The notes under the pieces were generated by a model, which searched no databases, was not told the DNA's origin, and saw only the letters and a list, made by a program, of their open reading frames with translations. 64,000 nt of DNA from Haemophilus haemolyticus (GTDB taxonomy: Bacteria; Pseudomonadota; Gammaproteobacteria; Enterobacterales; Pasteurellaceae). The DNA is taken from the NCBI RefSeq assembly GCF_003351405.1, contig NZ_CP031240.1, positions 744,001-808,000 of the forward strand. Reading direction: 5' to 3'. A program made the position numbers and the translations under genes. The number at the start of each line of letters is the position of its first letter. The first letter of the stretch is position 1. Positions 49,772 to 60,507 of this stretch are shown piece after piece.

Positions 49772-50308
49772 ATGAATCAAAGCCTTTTTCATCATAGCAA
49801 ACAACAGGAATATTGCCCTCAATGTGGTGCGCCTTTGCAAATTAAACAAGGCAAAAAAGGGCTCTTTTTAGGTTGTTCTGCTTATCCTGAATGTGATTAT
49901 TTGCGTCCTTTGCAAAGGGCAGAGCATAAAGTATTAAAAACACTTGATGAAATTTGCCCGAAGTGCGGTAATTTATTGCAGTTGAAACAAGGCAGTTTTG
50001 GGATGTTTATTGGTTGTAGCCATTATCCTGAATGCGATTTTGTGGTGCGGGAAGAATCTGAATCTGAGGAAAAAATTGCTTGTCCTGAATGTAAAACGGG
50101 GCATTTGATTTCTCGTCGTGGTCGCCAAGGAAAAATTTTTTACGGCTGTGATAATTTCCCTAAATGTAAATTTTCTTTACCTGCCAAGCCTTATACTGTG
50201 CCTTGCCCAACGTGCCATTTTCCTCTTTCTTTGTTAAAAAGCGAAGATGGGGAAAAACAAATTTTCCAGTGTGCAAATAAAACTTGCCGTCATATTTTTG
50301 AGCAATAA
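49772..50308 (+). CDS. yrdD: topoisomerase-type zinc-finger protein (YrdD-like)
   Basis: 178 residues made of four zinc-ribbon units like the C-terminal domain of topoisomerase I: CPQCGAPLQIKQGKKGLFLGC, CPKCGNLLQLKQGSFGMFIGC, CPECKTGHL...YGC and CPTCHFPL...C. No topoisomerase core is present. It may bind single-stranded DNA or RNA; function is unknown. The order yrdD-tsaC-aroE is the same as in E. coli. Confidence 0.88.
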   Translation: MNQSLFHHSKQQEYCPQCGAPLQIKQGKKGLFLGCSAYPECDYLRPLQRAEHKVLKTLDEICPKCGNLLQLKQGSFGMFIGCSHYPECDFVVREESESEEKIACPECKTGHLISRRGRQGKIFYGCDNFPKCKFSLPAKPYTVPCPTCHFPLSLLKSEDGEKQIFQCANKTCRHIFEQ

Positions 50309-50323
50309 AAGTAAAAGAGTGAA

Positions 50324-50875
50324 ATGAATAGAGAACAAATCGCCAACGCACTTCGACAAAATCAAGTGGTAGCTTATCCCACTGAAGCTGTGTTTGGCTT
50401 GGGCTGTAATCCGCAAAGTGAAAGTGCGGTAAAAAAATTACTTGATTTAAAGCAACGTCCAGTGGAAAAAGGGCTGATTTTAGTGGCGCCTAGCTTGGAT
50501 TTTTTCCATCCTTTTGTTGATTTTGAACAGATTAACGATGAACAGCTTTCTCGCCTGCAAGGTAAATATGAACGTCCAACAACTTGGATCGTGCCCGCTA
50601 AATCGACCACTTCGCATTTTCTTACAGGCAAATTTGATAGCATTGCGGTACGTTTGTGCGATCACCCGTCTGTGAAAGCTTTGTGTGAAATCACAGGGTT
50701 TGCATTAACTTCGACTAGCGCAAATCTGACTGGTGAGCCACCTTGCCGCACCGCCGATGAAGTACGGTTACAATTCGGTGATGATTTTCCTGTATTGGAT
50801 GAACTTGTCGGAGATGCACGCAATCCATCCGAAATTCGAGACTTGCGCACAAATCAACTTTTTAGACAGGGATAA
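50324..50875 (+). CDS. tsaC: threonylcarbamoyl-AMP synthase TsaC
   Basis: 183 residues of the YrdC/Sua5 family: [16 protein letters not shown], the KRP-like [12 protein letters not shown], and [25 protein letters not shown]. It makes the TC-AMP precursor of the t6A base in ANN-decoding tRNAs. Three bases separate it from aroE. Confidence 0.96.
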   Translation: MNREQIANALRQNQVVAYPTEAVFGLGCNPQSESAVKKLLDLKQRPVEKGLILVAPSLDFFHPFVDFEQINDEQLSRLQGKYERPTTWIVPAKSTTSHFLTGKFDSIAVRLCDHPSVKALCEITGFALTSTSANLTGEPPCRTADEVRLQFGDDFPVLDELVGDARNPSEIRDLRTNQLFRQG

Positions 50876-51685
<810 letters not shown>

Positions 51686-51696
51686 GGTAATTGACA

Positions 51697-52449
51697 ATGG
51701 AAAGTAAATACAGCGACTTTATGGTGTATGTCGATGAAAGTGGAGACCATAGTTTACAGTCAATCGACAAAAACTACCCTGTGTTTGTGCTTGCATTCTG
51801 TATTTTTTATAAAAATCATTATAGGAATAATATTGTTCCACAGATACAGAAGCTAAAATTTGATTATTTTGGTCATGATATGGTGATATTGCACGAGCAT
51901 GAAATCCGTAAAGAAAAAGGCGATTTTAATATTTTCACTTCTCGTGAACAGCGTGAAGGTTTTATGGAACGTATTTCATCTATTATTGAAAATACTAATT
52001 TTATTCTTGCTGCTTGTGCGATTGATAAGCGAAAAATGCCGCAAAATGAAACAACACACCCTTATCATTTTTCACTCAAACATTGTTTAGAAACCCTATA
52101 CGAATTTGTTTGTGAAAAGCATCAAGAAGATAAAATCACTTTTGTTGCCGTGGAAAGCCGTGGACGTAATGAGGATAGAGAGTTAGAGCTGGAATTTTTA
52201 CGTATTTGTGACGGACAAAATAAATTCAAAAAGCCTTTGCCTTTTCAAGTAAAAATTGTGCCAAAACAGATTAATTCTGTAGGACTACAGGTGGCTGATT
52301 TGGTAGCAAGGCCTATCGGAAGATATATTTTAGATAGCAACCAGCCAAATCGAGCCTTTGAGATTCTTAAAAAGAAATTTTATTGTGAAGATGGAAGAAA
52401 AATACTGGGGGAAAATTTTGATCAAAAAGGACTGAAACATTTTCCTTAG
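51697..52449 (+). CDS. DUF3800 protein
   Basis: 250 residues. The N-terminal FMVYVDESGDHS motif and the late VGLQVADLVARPIGR acidic motif are the hallmarks of DUF3800, a family with a predicted RNase H-like fold and conserved acidic residues. The start at 51697 (ATG) follows AAGGT; the TTG six bases earlier is less likely. Biochemical function is unknown. It sits between aroE and tag, genes I recall as adjacent in strain Rd, so it is probably an insertion. The segment after it looks like an associated structured RNA. Confidence 0.8.
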   Translation: MESKYSDFMVYVDESGDHSLQSIDKNYPVFVLAFCIFYKNHYRNNIVPQIQKLKFDYFGHDMVILHEHEIRKEKGDFNIFTSREQREGFMERISSIIENTNFILAACAIDKRKMPQNETTHPYHFSLKHCLETLYEFVCEKHQEDKITFVAVESRGRNEDRELELEFLRICDGQNKFKKPLPFQVKIVPKQINSVGLQVADLVARPIGRYILDSNQPNRAFEILKKKFYCEDGRKILGENFDQKGLKHFP

Positions 52450-52450
52450 T

Positions 52451-52545
52451 CCTAAAAAGCGAAAAGCCTCAATGAAACCCACTGAAGCTATAACGCCGAC
52501 CAAGCACCCTCGATCCACTTGGCTTGGAATATATCAAAACGTTTT
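52451..52545 (+). ncRNA. candidate DUF3800-associated structured RNA
   Basis: The region after the DUF3800 stop has paired segments: AGCCTCA (52465-52471) with TGAAGCT (52483-52489), one internal mismatch, and CCAAGC (52500-52505) with GCTTGG (52522-52527), with a competing CTTGG at 52518-52522. Conserved RNA motifs named DUF3800-I to -X have been described next to genes of this family. Which class this would be, or whether it is one, cannot be decided by reading. Confidence 0.4.
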
Positions 52546-52563
52546 ATTTTGTCAAGTTTTAAT

Positions 52564-53127
52564 ATGCAACAAATAACAAGATGCCCTTGGGTTGGTGAAC
52601 AACCTATTTATATTGATTATCATGACAATGAATGGGGTAAGCCTGAATTCGATAGCCAAAAGCTATTTGAAAAAATTTGTCTGGAAGGGCAGCAAGCGGG
52701 GCTTTCGTGGATTACGGTTTTGAAAAAACGTGAATCTTACCGTGTGGCCTTTCATCAATTTGATCCGAAAAAAATCGCAAAAATGACCGCACTTGATATT
52801 AATGATTGTATGAAAAATGCAGGATTAATTCGCCATCGAGACAAGTTAGAGGCCATTGTCAAAAATGCGAAAGCTTATTTGGCGATGGAAAAGTGCGGTG
52901 AAAATTTCAGTGATTTTATTTGGTCATTTGTGAATCATAAACCGATTGTCAATAATGTACCTGATTTGCGATCTGTGCCGGCTAAAACAGAAGCATCGAA
53001 AGCACTTTCTAAAGCCTTAAAAAAACGTGGTTTCGTCTTTGTTGGCGAAACCACGTGCTATGCGTTTATGCAGTCTATGGGGTTAGTGGACGATCATTTA
53101 AATAATTGTCCTTGCAAAACTCGCTAG
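52564..53127 (+). CDS. tag: DNA-3-methyladenine glycosylase I
   Basis: 187 residues, same length as E. coli Tag. [19 protein letters not shown] contains the zinc Cys and His; the C-terminal H/C ligands are in DDHLNNCPC. The start at 52564 aligns with E. coli; the longer frame from 52519 overlaps the RNA-like segment. It removes 3-methyladenine from DNA. Its stop overlaps the convergent lgtF stop by four bases. An 11-bp hairpin lies inside the gene at 53025-53056. Confidence 0.95.
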   Translation: MQQITRCPWVGEQPIYIDYHDNEWGKPEFDSQKLFEKICLEGQQAGLSWITVLKKRESYRVAFHQFDPKKIAKMTALDINDCMKNAGLIRHRDKLEAIVKNAKAYLAMEKCGENFSDFIWSFVNHKPIVNNVPDLRSVPAKTEASKALSKALKKRGFVFVGETTCYAFMQSMGLVDDHLNNCPCKTR

Positions 53128-53888
53128 TATTTATGCTGATCGCGCTCCCATAAATCGGCGTATTTTACAAAGGTTGAATGCGCCGATAACACCGCTAATA
53201 AAAATCCTTGTTTGCCATCTAAAAAACCCGCCTTTAACAAATACATCTTCACAAAACAACCGAGTGCGTGAGTGATTCCTTGCCAAAGTGTGGTTTTTTT
53301 TCCTTTTGCCTGGCGTTGGTCTGCCCAGGCTTTTGCATAACCTGCGGATTTCACTAGATAATGATGGATGCTTTTATAAGTGAAATGTTCTAAATCACCG
53401 GTTAATTTTTCTACTTTTGTCCCAGCTGGAAATTCCACTTTTTCATGCACAAGTGAATCGTTATATTGCGCATAATTTGTGCGATAGAGGCGAACCACAT
53501 AATCTGGATACCAGCCTGAATGGCGAATTTCACGCCCAAAAACTTCACTAACTCGTGGAATTTCATAAACGGTATTTTCTCGATCATTTTTAACCGCACT
53601 TAAGATAGCTTGTTGTAGCTTGGGTGTAACTCGTTCATCTGCATCTAGCCAAAGTACATAATCACTGGTTACATATTGTTGGGCTAATTGGCGTTGTTTA
53701 CCAAAGCCCGGCCAGTTGCTATTTTCATAGAATTTCGCTCCATAACTGAGCGCAATTTCTTTAGTGTTATCTGTGCTACCAGAATCTAGAATGATAATTT
53801 CATCCACCCAATCTTTTACGGTGTCTAAGCAATTGGCGAGGTCTTGTGCTTCATTTTTTACAATCATCGCAACGCTAATTGTAGGCAT
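53124..53888 (-). CDS. lgtF: LOS core glycosyltransferase LgtF
   Basis: 254-residue family 2 glycosyltransferase: [21 protein letters not shown], the DXD-like LDSGSTD and [10 protein letters not shown], and a C-terminal membrane-associated stretch. In H. influenzae the gene beside waaA adds glucose to heptose I of lipooligosaccharide (lgtF); identification rests on this context and family. Divergent from waaA, so the two share a promoter region of 62 bases. Confidence 0.85.
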   Translation of the reverse strand: MPTISVAMIVKNEAQDLANCLDTVKDWVDEIIILDSGSTDNTKEIALSYGAKFYENSNWPGFGKQRQLAQQYVTSDYVLWLDADERVTPKLQQAILSAVKNDRENTVYEIPRVSEVFGREIRHSGWYPDYVVRLYRTNYAQYNDSLVHEKVEFPAGTKVEKLTGDLEHFTYKSIHHYLVKSAGYAKAWADQRQAKGKKTTLWQGITHALGCFVKMYLLKAGFLDGKQGFLLAVLSAHSTFVKYADLWERDQHKY

Positions 53889-53950
53889 ATTTTCAATCCT
53901 TTTTTTGCTATACTAGCCGAAATTTTTTCAAGTATAACCGAATTTCATTT

Positions 53951-55234
53951 ATGTGGCGTTTTTTTTATACGAGCTTGATGTATCTGATTCAACCGTTAGT
54001 GCTGCTCTTTATGTGGCTACTCGGATTTAAGGCACCGAATTACCGAAAAAGGCTTGGTGAGCGTTACGGTTTTTATGCTTCACTGACACCGCCTAAGGCT
54101 GGTGGTATCGTTATTCATGCGGCATCCGTGGGTGAGGTCATTGCTGCCACGCCACTCGTGCAAAAACTCCAACAAAATTACCCGCACTTACCTATTACTT
54201 TCACTACGGTCACCCCTACGGGTTCTGATCGTGTCAAAGCGGCGTTTGGCAATAGCGTTTTCCATTGCTATTTGCCTTATGACATACCTTGCGCCATTAA
54301 TCGTTTTATTGACTTTGTTCACCCAAAACTTTGTATTGTGATTGAAACCGAACTTTGGCCAAATTTAATCCAACGATTTTATCGCCGTGACATTCCTTTT
54401 GTTGTGGCAAATGCACGCTTGTCTGCACGTTCAGCGCGCCGTTATGGAAAAATTAAACCGCGTTTGCAAAATATGTTTTCACAAATTGATTTAATTGCAC
54501 CTCAAGACAAAATTAGTAGCAATCGTTATTTGGATTTAGGTTATCGCAAAGATAAATTGAAGGTGACGGGCAATATTAAATATGATCTCTCCATCACTGA
54601 TGAGTTACGTGAAAAGATTGATGCTTTACGAGCACTTTGGGTAAAAAATCGTCCGATTTGGATTGTCGCGAGTACCCATGAAGGCGAAGAGCAAATTATC
54701 TTACAAGCACATCGCCAATTATTGGAAAAATACCCAAACTTATTGGTATTACTCGTTCCGCGCCATCCAGAGCGTTTTAATGTGGTGGCTGATTTACTCA
54801 AAAAGGAAAAATTCCAATTTATTCGCCGTTCTACAAATGAGTTACCAAATGAGAATACTCAAGTGATTTTGGGTGATAGTATGGGCGAACTCATGTTGAT
54901 GTATGGCGTTTCTGATATTGCTTTTGTGGGCGGAAGCCTTGTGAAACATGGTGGACACAATCCACTGGAACCTCTTGCGTTTAAAATGCCAGTGATTACT
55001 GGCAAGTATACTTTCAATTTCCCTGAGATATTTCGAATGCTGGTAGAAGTACAAGGTGTGCTAGAAGTTAATTCAACCGCAGATGCCTTAGAACGTGCGG
55101 TAGAAGCCTTATTAAATTCAAAAGAGGCGAGTGAACGTTTAGGCAATGCTGGCTATGAGGTGCTGATGGAAAACCGAGGGGCATTACAACGTTTGTTAGA
55201 TTTATTAAAACCTTATTTGGAGCGTAATGTATGA
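53951..55234 (+). CDS. waaA: Kdo transferase WaaA (KdtA)
   Basis: 427 residues with an N-terminal membrane anchor (about 1-25) and two Rossmann lobes. Motifs: [35 protein letters not shown], and [15 protein letters not shown]. It transfers Kdo to lipid A; the H. influenzae enzyme adds a single Kdo. The stop overlaps coaD by four bases, the classic waaA-coaD pair. Confidence 0.96.
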   Translation: MWRFFYTSLMYLIQPLVLLFMWLLGFKAPNYRKRLGERYGFYASLTPPKAGGIVIHAASVGEVIAATPLVQKLQQNYPHLPITFTTVTPTGSDRVKAAFGNSVFHCYLPYDIPCAINRFIDFVHPKLCIVIETELWPNLIQRFYRRDIPFVVANARLSARSARRYGKIKPRLQNMFSQIDLIAPQDKISSNRYLDLGYRKDKLKVTGNIKYDLSITDELREKIDALRALWVKNRPIWIVASTHEGEEQIILQAHRQLLEKYPNLLVLLVPRHPERFNVVADLLKKEKFQFIRRSTNELPNENTQVILGDSMGELMLMYGVSDIAFVGGSLVKHGGHNPLEPLAFKMPVITGKYTFNFPEIFRMLVEVQGVLEVNSTADALERAVEALLNSKEASERLGNAGYEVLMENRGALQRLLDLLKPYLERNV

Positions 55235-55701
55235 CGAGCGTGATTTATCCCGGTACTTTTGATCCGATTACGAACGGTCATTTAGACATTATTGAAAGAA
55301 GTGCGGTGATTTTTCCTCGTGTTTTAGTAGCGGTGGCGAATAGCCCAAGCAAAAAGCCACTATTTTCTTTGGATGAACGCGTGGAGCTTGTTCGTCAATC
55401 TGTTGCGCATTTATCTAATGTTGAGGTGTTTGGCTTTTCTGATTTGTTGGCCAATGTGATTAAGCAGCACAATATTTCCGCCATTATTCGCGGCGTACGC
55501 ACGACAACAGATTTTGAATATGAACTTCAATTAGCAGCACTGAATCGTTTACTCACAAAAGGCGTAGATAGTCTGTTTTTCCCTCCAGCAGAAAAATGGG
55601 CTTTTGTTTCTTCTACTATTGTGCGTGAAATTTATTTACATGGAGGAGATGTCGCCGAGCTAGTTCCTGTACCTGTGTTTAATGCGTTAAAAGCACGATG
55701 A
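55231..55701 (+). CDS. coaD: phosphopantetheine adenylyltransferase
   Basis: 156-residue nucleotidyltransferase of CoA synthesis: [20 protein letters not shown] (T/HxGH motif), and [12 protein letters not shown] (ISSTxxR motif). Overlaps both neighbours by four bases. Confidence 0.97.
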   Translation: MTSVIYPGTFDPITNGHLDIIERSAVIFPRVLVAVANSPSKKPLFSLDERVELVRQSVAHLSNVEVFGFSDLLANVIKQHNISAIIRGVRTTTDFEYELQLAALNRLLTKGVDSLFFPPAEKWAFVSSTIVREIYLHGGDVAELVPVPVFNALKAR

Positions 55702-55910
55702 TAAAAATCTTTATTTTTTTGACCGCACTTATCGCTTTATCTGGTTGTGGTTCCGTGGTTAAACTTATCGATCCAACAGAAAAATATACCGCCTATGCAG
55801 GGGTTGCTTATGATCTTGAAATGTCCCAACAATGGGGATTGCCAATCTTAGATTTGCCTCTCTCATTTTTATTAGACACCGTATTACTGCCCTATGCGTG
55901 GGCCCAATAA
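55698..55910 (+). CDS. small YceK/YidQ-type lipoprotein
   Basis: 70 residues with lipobox LSGC (Cys17) and the DUF1375 pattern ([25 protein letters not shown]). A USS (ACCGCACTT) codes part of the signal peptide. Function unknown; probably outer membrane-attached. Overlaps coaD by four bases and lies 5 bases before rep. Confidence 0.82.
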   Translation: MIKIFIFLTALIALSGCGSVVKLIDPTEKYTAYAGVAYDLEMSQQWGLPILDLPLSFLLDTVLLPYAWAQ

Positions 55911-55915
55911 TTCTT

Positions 55916-57931
55916 ATGAAACTCAATCCTCAACAACAACAAGCCGTTGAATATGTGACTGGCCCTTGTCTTGTGCTTGCTGGCGCAGGCTCAGGCAAAA
56001 CTCGCGTCATTATTAATAAAATCGCCCATTTAATTGAAAAGTGCGGTTATTCTCCGAAACAAATTGCCGCTGTTACTTTTACCAACAAAGCCGCACGCGA
56101 GATGAAAGAGCGTGTTGCACATTCCATTGGCAAAGAGCAATCTAAAGGTTTGCTCGTTTCCACTTTTCATACGCTTGGTTTTGACATTATTAAGCGTGAA
56201 TATAAAGCATTGGGCTTTAAATCAAATATGACTTTGTTTGACGAACACGATCAATTTGCGTTGTTAAAAGAGCTAACCGTTGATGTGTTAAAAGAAGATA
56301 AGAATTTATTGCGTGAGTTAATTTCAGTGATTTCTAACTGGAAGAACGATTTGATTTCGCCAAAACAGGCATTTGCGTTGGCACGTGATGCTAAATATCA
56401 AACTTTCGCAAAATGTTATGAGCGTTACGCCACACAAATTCGAGCCTACAATGCCCTTGATTTTGATGATTTGATTATGCTGCCGACGTTGTTGTTCAAG
56501 CAAAATGAAGAAGTGCGGTCAAAATGGCAGGCAAAAATTCGTTATTTGTTGGTGGATGAATATCAAGATACCAATACCAGTCAATATGAGCTGATTAAAC
56601 TTTTAGTGGGTCATCGTGCTTGTTTCACTGTAGTGGGCGATGATGACCAATCTATTTATTCATGGCGTGGCGCACGTCCAGAAAATATGGTGCGTTTACG
56701 CGATGATTTCCCTCGTTTGCAAGTGATTAAGCTAGAGCAAAATTATCGCTCAACCCAGCGTATTTTGCATTGCGCCAATATCTTGATTGATAACAATGAG
56801 CACGTGTTTGATAAGAAACTTTTTTCAACTATTGGAGAAGGGGAGAAATTGCTTGTCATCGAAGCAAAAAATGAAGAACACGAAGCAGAGCGGGTTGTCG
56901 CCGAGTTGATCGCCCATCGTTTTAGCCGTAAAACCAAATATAAAGATTACGCGATTTTGTATCGAGGCAATCATCAATCCCGATTACTCGAAAAAGTACT
57001 GATGCAAAATCGCATTCCTTACAAAATTTCGGGCGGTACTTCTTTTTTCTCCCGTGCAGAAATCAAAGATATGATGGCGTATTTACGCTTGGTGGTGAAT
57101 CAAGATGATGACGCAGCATTTCTGCGTATTGTGAATACACCGAAACGTGAAATTGGCACCGCAACCTTACAAAAACTTGGTGAGTTGGCTCAAGAAAAAC
57201 ACATCAGTTTGTTTGATACTATTTTTGAGTTTGAGCTTATTCAACGCATCACGCCAAAAGCCTATGATTCATTGCAAAAATTTGGCCGTTGGATTGTAGA
57301 ACTTAATGATGAAATTCAACGTTCTGAACCTGAACGGGCGGTACGTTCAATGTTATCCGCGATTCATTATGAAGAATATTTGTACGAATACGCCACAAGC
57401 CCTAAAGCGGCAGAAATGCAAAGTAAGAATGTCGCCACGCTATTTGACTGGGTTGCGGATATGTTAAAAGGCGATGAAACCAATGAGCCGATGAACCTTA
57501 ATCAAGTGGTAACCCGCCTAACATTACGCGATATGTTGGAGCGAGGCGAAGACGATGATGAGAGCGATCAAGTTCAACTGATGACATTGCACGCATCTAA
57601 AGGATTGGAATTTCCTTATGTTTATTTGATTGGTATGGAAGAGGGTATTTTGCCCCACCAAACCAGTATTGATGAAGACAATGTGGAAGAAGAACGCCGC
57701 TTGGCTTATGTGGGTATAACAAGAGCACAAAAAGAACTCACCTTTTCTTTATGTCGTGAGCGCCGTCAATATGGTGAATTAGTTCGCCCAGAACCGAGCC
57801 GATTTTTAGCCGAATTACCCAATGATGATGTGTTATGGGAACGCGATAAACCAAAACTAACCACCGAGCAAAAACAAGAAAAAACACAAAACCAACTTGA
57901 TCGATTGAGGGTGATTTTGAAAGGAGGCTAG
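55916..57931 (+). CDS. rep: ATP-dependent DNA helicase Rep
   Basis: 671 residues, matching E. coli Rep (673). SF1A motifs: Q motif [15 protein letters not shown], Walker [56 protein letters not shown] and [10 protein letters not shown]. Start at 55916; the longer frame from 55832 runs inside the lipoprotein gene. Rep clears proteins ahead of the replication fork. It is the last core gene before the accessory end of the window. Confidence 0.95.
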   Translation: MKLNPQQQQAVEYVTGPCLVLAGAGSGKTRVIINKIAHLIEKCGYSPKQIAAVTFTNKAAREMKERVAHSIGKEQSKGLLVSTFHTLGFDIIKREYKALGFKSNMTLFDEHDQFALLKELTVDVLKEDKNLLRELISVISNWKNDLISPKQAFALARDAKYQTFAKCYERYATQIRAYNALDFDDLIMLPTLLFKQNEEVRSKWQAKIRYLLVDEYQDTNTSQYELIKLLVGHRACFTVVGDDDQSIYSWRGARPENMVRLRDDFPRLQVIKLEQNYRSTQRILHCANILIDNNEHVFDKKLFSTIGEGEKLLVIEAKNEEHEAERVVAELIAHRFSRKTKYKDYAILYRGNHQSRLLEKVLMQNRIPYKISGGTSFFSRAEIKDMMAYLRLVVNQDDDAAFLRIVNTPKREIGTATLQKLGELAQEKHISLFDTIFEFELIQRITPKAYDSLQKFGRWIVELNDEIQRSEPERAVRSMLSAIHYEEYLYEYATSPKAAEMQSKNVATLFDWVADMLKGDETNEPMNLNQVVTRLTLRDMLERGEDDDESDQVQLMTLHASKGLEFPYVYLIGMEEGILPHQTSIDEDNVEEERRLAYVGITRAQKELTFSLCRERRQYGELVRPEPSRFLAELPNDDVLWERDKPKLTTEQKQEKTQNQLDRLRVILKGG

Positions 57932-58160
57932 AAAATCTGGCTTTGAATTACAAAATAAGAAATAAAAAAGTGCGGTTAGATTTTCAGGTGTTTTGCCAAT
58001 TGACAGCACTTTAGAACATAAAAGACCGCCTGAAAAACATATTTAGTTTTAAAAAGTGTATTAATTCACTATTTTTCATTTAAAAAAATGTTAATTTGTT
58101 CCTGCCTATTGTTAGAAAAAATGTATAATTACTCTACATCCCTTGTTTTAGAGAAACATT

Positions 58161-59441
58161 ATGCAGCGTAAAATCATACAATCATTAGAAAATTGGAAAC
58201 ACAAAACAAACCGCAAACCGTTGATTATTCAAGGAGCAAGACAGGTAGGAAAAACCTGGGTGATGAAACACTTTGGCGATCAATCCTTTGAAAAAGTGGC
58301 GTATATCAACTTTGATAATAACCCTCGGATGAAAACGCTATTTTCTGGCGACTATGATATTGATCGCTTAATGCTCGGTTTGAAAATTGAAAGCGGTGTC
58401 GATATTCAAGCAGAAAACACCTTGATTATTTTTGATGAAGTACAAGAAGTCCCGCAAGCATTATCTTCACTCAAATATTTTTACGAAAATGCACCTCAAT
58501 TTTATATCGTCGCGGCAGGCTCATTGCTTGGGGTGTCACTACATCATCAAGTCTCTTTTCCTGTTGGCAAAGTGGACTTTCTACCACTTTATCCTATGGA
58601 TTTTCATGAATTTTTAACCGCACTTGGCAAACAAGATTTAGTGAAATTGCTGGAATTGAAAGACTGGTCGCTAATTTTAGCCATGAAAACCACCTATATT
58701 GATTTACTCCGTCTATATTATTTTGTCGGCGGTATGCCCGAAGCGGTAAAAGTATTTATCGAAACACAAAATGTCGATGAAGTGCGCCAAGTACAACGTA
58801 ATTTATTGATGGCGTATGAACAAGATTTTTCCAAACATATTCACGATGGTCAAACTGTGCAAAAAGTGCGGTCAATTTGGGTTTCCATTCCTGAGCAGCT
58901 TGCCAAAGAAAATAAAAAATTTATCTATGCTCAGCTACAAAAAGGGGCGAGAAGCAAAGACTATGAAATTGCATTGCAATGGCTAAAAGACAGTGGCTTA
59001 GTGCATAGCGTGCCTCGTGTGAAGAAACCACATTTGCCACTTTCTGCTTATCAAGATAACGCCTTTAAATTGTATGGCTTAGATGTGGGGCTGCTTGCCG
59101 CGCAAAGCAATTTGGATGCCAGCATACTGCTAGAAGGCAGCCGTATTTTTACCGAATTTAAAGGTGCATTGACCGAACAATACGTTTTACAACAACTGAT
59201 TGCCACCCAAGAAAACCCCGTTTTTTATTGGTCAACTGAAAAAGGCACGGCAGAGGTTGATTTTGTTGTACAACGTAAGCAAGCTGTGATTCCGATTGAA
59301 GTCAAAGCAGAAGAAAATTTAAAAGCAAAAAGTTTGAAAGTGTATGTAGAACAATTTCAGCCAGAACAATCAATTCGCTTTTCAATGGCGGATTATAGGG
59401 AGCAGGATTGGCTGGTGAACGTACCATTGTATGGAATATAA
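58161..59441 (+). CDS. AAA_14/DUF4143 ATPase
   Basis: 426 residues. Walker A IIQGARQVGKTW (about 23-34), Walker B TLIIFDEVQEV, sensor-like YIVAAGSLLG, and a C-terminal DUF4143 part ending with a nuclease-like VDFVVQRKQAVIPIEVKAEE motif (D...ExK pattern, PD-(D/E)XK-like). A TATAAT lies 32 bases before the ATG. The family is common as single genes in mobile or hypervariable loci; role unknown. It precedes the CBASS pair by 71 bases on the same strand but is not a known CBASS component. Confidence 0.8.
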   Translation: MQRKIIQSLENWKHKTNRKPLIIQGARQVGKTWVMKHFGDQSFEKVAYINFDNNPRMKTLFSGDYDIDRLMLGLKIESGVDIQAENTLIIFDEVQEVPQALSSLKYFYENAPQFYIVAAGSLLGVSLHHQVSFPVGKVDFLPLYPMDFHEFLTALGKQDLVKLLELKDWSLILAMKTTYIDLLRLYYFVGGMPEAVKVFIETQNVDEVRQVQRNLLMAYEQDFSKHIHDGQTVQKVRSIWVSIPEQLAKENKKFIYAQLQKGARSKDYEIALQWLKDSGLVHSVPRVKKPHLPLSAYQDNAFKLYGLDVGLLAAQSNLDASILLEGSRIFTEFKGALTEQYVLQQLIATQENPVFYWSTEKGTAEVDFVVQRKQAVIPIEVKAEENLKAKSLKVYVEQFQPEQSIRFSMADYREQDWLVNVPLYGI

Positions 59442-59460
59442 AATTTCAACTTGAAAATAA

Positions 59461-59477
59461 TATTGTACGGAACAATA
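59461..59477. promoter_or_regulatory. dyad in the promoter region of the CBASS pair
   Basis: TATTGT-ACGGA-ACAATA, perfect 6-bp arms, 36 bases before the CD-NTase start. A TTGAAA (59451-59456) and AATACA (59474-59479) 17 bases apart could be a weak promoter overlapping it. An operator role is only a suggestion. Confidence 0.35.
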
Positions 59478-59512
59478 CAGCTGAATAATTTAAATCAAAA
59501 GGAACTAACAAA

Positions 59513-60505
59513 ATGGCTAGAACAATACAATCTGCTTTAAAACAAATGATTGAAGAAAATGTGAATATGCCCTCAGAGCGAGTCAAAAAAGCAAGAGATA
59601 GTAGAGATTGGTTACTAGAACGTATAGAAAGCTTTGAAACAAGCACTCAACATTTATATTTTTGTAAAAATTTTAACCTTCACTTTGGTTCTTTTTCTCG
59701 TAGAACTAAAGTTCGACCAATAGATGATATTGATATAATGATTGGTTTAAATGGGCATTTATTATATTGGTATGAAAATATTGATGATTATAAAAATTGT
59801 TCAATTCATTTAAAACAAGACGTTCAAGATAGTGGATTATGGAAAGATTGTTTGAATGAAGATAAATCACTAAACTCAACAAAACTTCTCAATAAATTCA
59901 AAAGTGCATTGACCAATATTAGTCACTATGAAAATGCAGATATTCATAGAAAGCAGCAAGCTATCACTTTAAAATTATCTTCCTATGAGTGGAATTTCGA
60001 TCTTGTGCCATGTTTCTATACAACTTCAGGTGTTTATCTAATTCCAAATGGAAAGGGAGGATGGATGAAAACCAACCCTGAAAAAGATCAAGAATTAGTT
60101 ACATCTATCAATAAGAAACATAATGGAAATTTTTTAGAACTTGTTCGATTAGTTAAATATTGGAACAGCAAGGCATTTGATAAGAAAGCAAACCTAGAAT
60201 CATCCTATTTATTAGAGGTAATGCTGGCTAACTATTATAGAAGTAGAGAAAAATTATATGATATTGATTATGAGTTTGAGCAATCTTTAATTTATTTAAG
60301 AGATAGTATATGGGATATTGTTAATGACCCCAAAAATATCGAAGGTGATTTAAATAATTTGAGCTATGAGGAGAAAATTAATTTAACATCAAGAATTAAT
60401 AATGATCTAGAAAACATTGAGGATGCGAAAAAAGTTTCTGTGGAACAATCATTTGAATACTGGAAAAAAGTTTTAGGTGATGAATTTCCTAATTATGGAG
60501 ATTAA
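59513..60505 (+). CDS. CD-NTase (CBASS cyclic oligonucleotide synthase)
   Basis: 330-residue nucleotidyltransferase of the cGAS/DncV-like class. Active site: Gly59-Ser60 in HFGSFSRRTKVRPIDDIDIMIG with metal-binding Asp72 and Asp74, and third Asp163 in EWNFDLVPCF. This GS...DxD...D layout and the length are typical of SMODS/CD-NTase proteins that make cyclic di- or trinucleotides upon phage infection. AAGGA lies 9-14 bases before the ATG. The gene is strikingly A+T-rich relative to rep. It is followed after two bases by a four-helix membrane protein, the expected effector. Product nucleotide and clade cannot be read by eye. Confidence 0.85.
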   Translation: MARTIQSALKQMIEENVNMPSERVKKARDSRDWLLERIESFETSTQHLYFCKNFNLHFGSFSRRTKVRPIDDIDIMIGLNGHLLYWYENIDDYKNCSIHLKQDVQDSGLWKDCLNEDKSLNSTKLLNKFKSALTNISHYENADIHRKQQAITLKLSSYEWNFDLVPCFYTTSGVYLIPNGKGGWMKTNPEKDQELVTSINKKHNGNFLELVRLVKYWNSKAFDKKANLESSYLLEVMLANYYRSREKLYDIDYEFEQSLIYLRDSIWDIVNDPKNIEGDLNNLSYEEKINLTSRINNDLENIEDAKKVSVEQSFEYWKKVLGDEFPNYGD

Positions 60506-60507
60506 AG

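Noticed and set aside
58018..58032. Neisserial uptake-like AGACCGCCTGAA after rep
   Set aside because: Two mismatches to the AG form and no partner; too weak to place the left edge of a neisserial import here.
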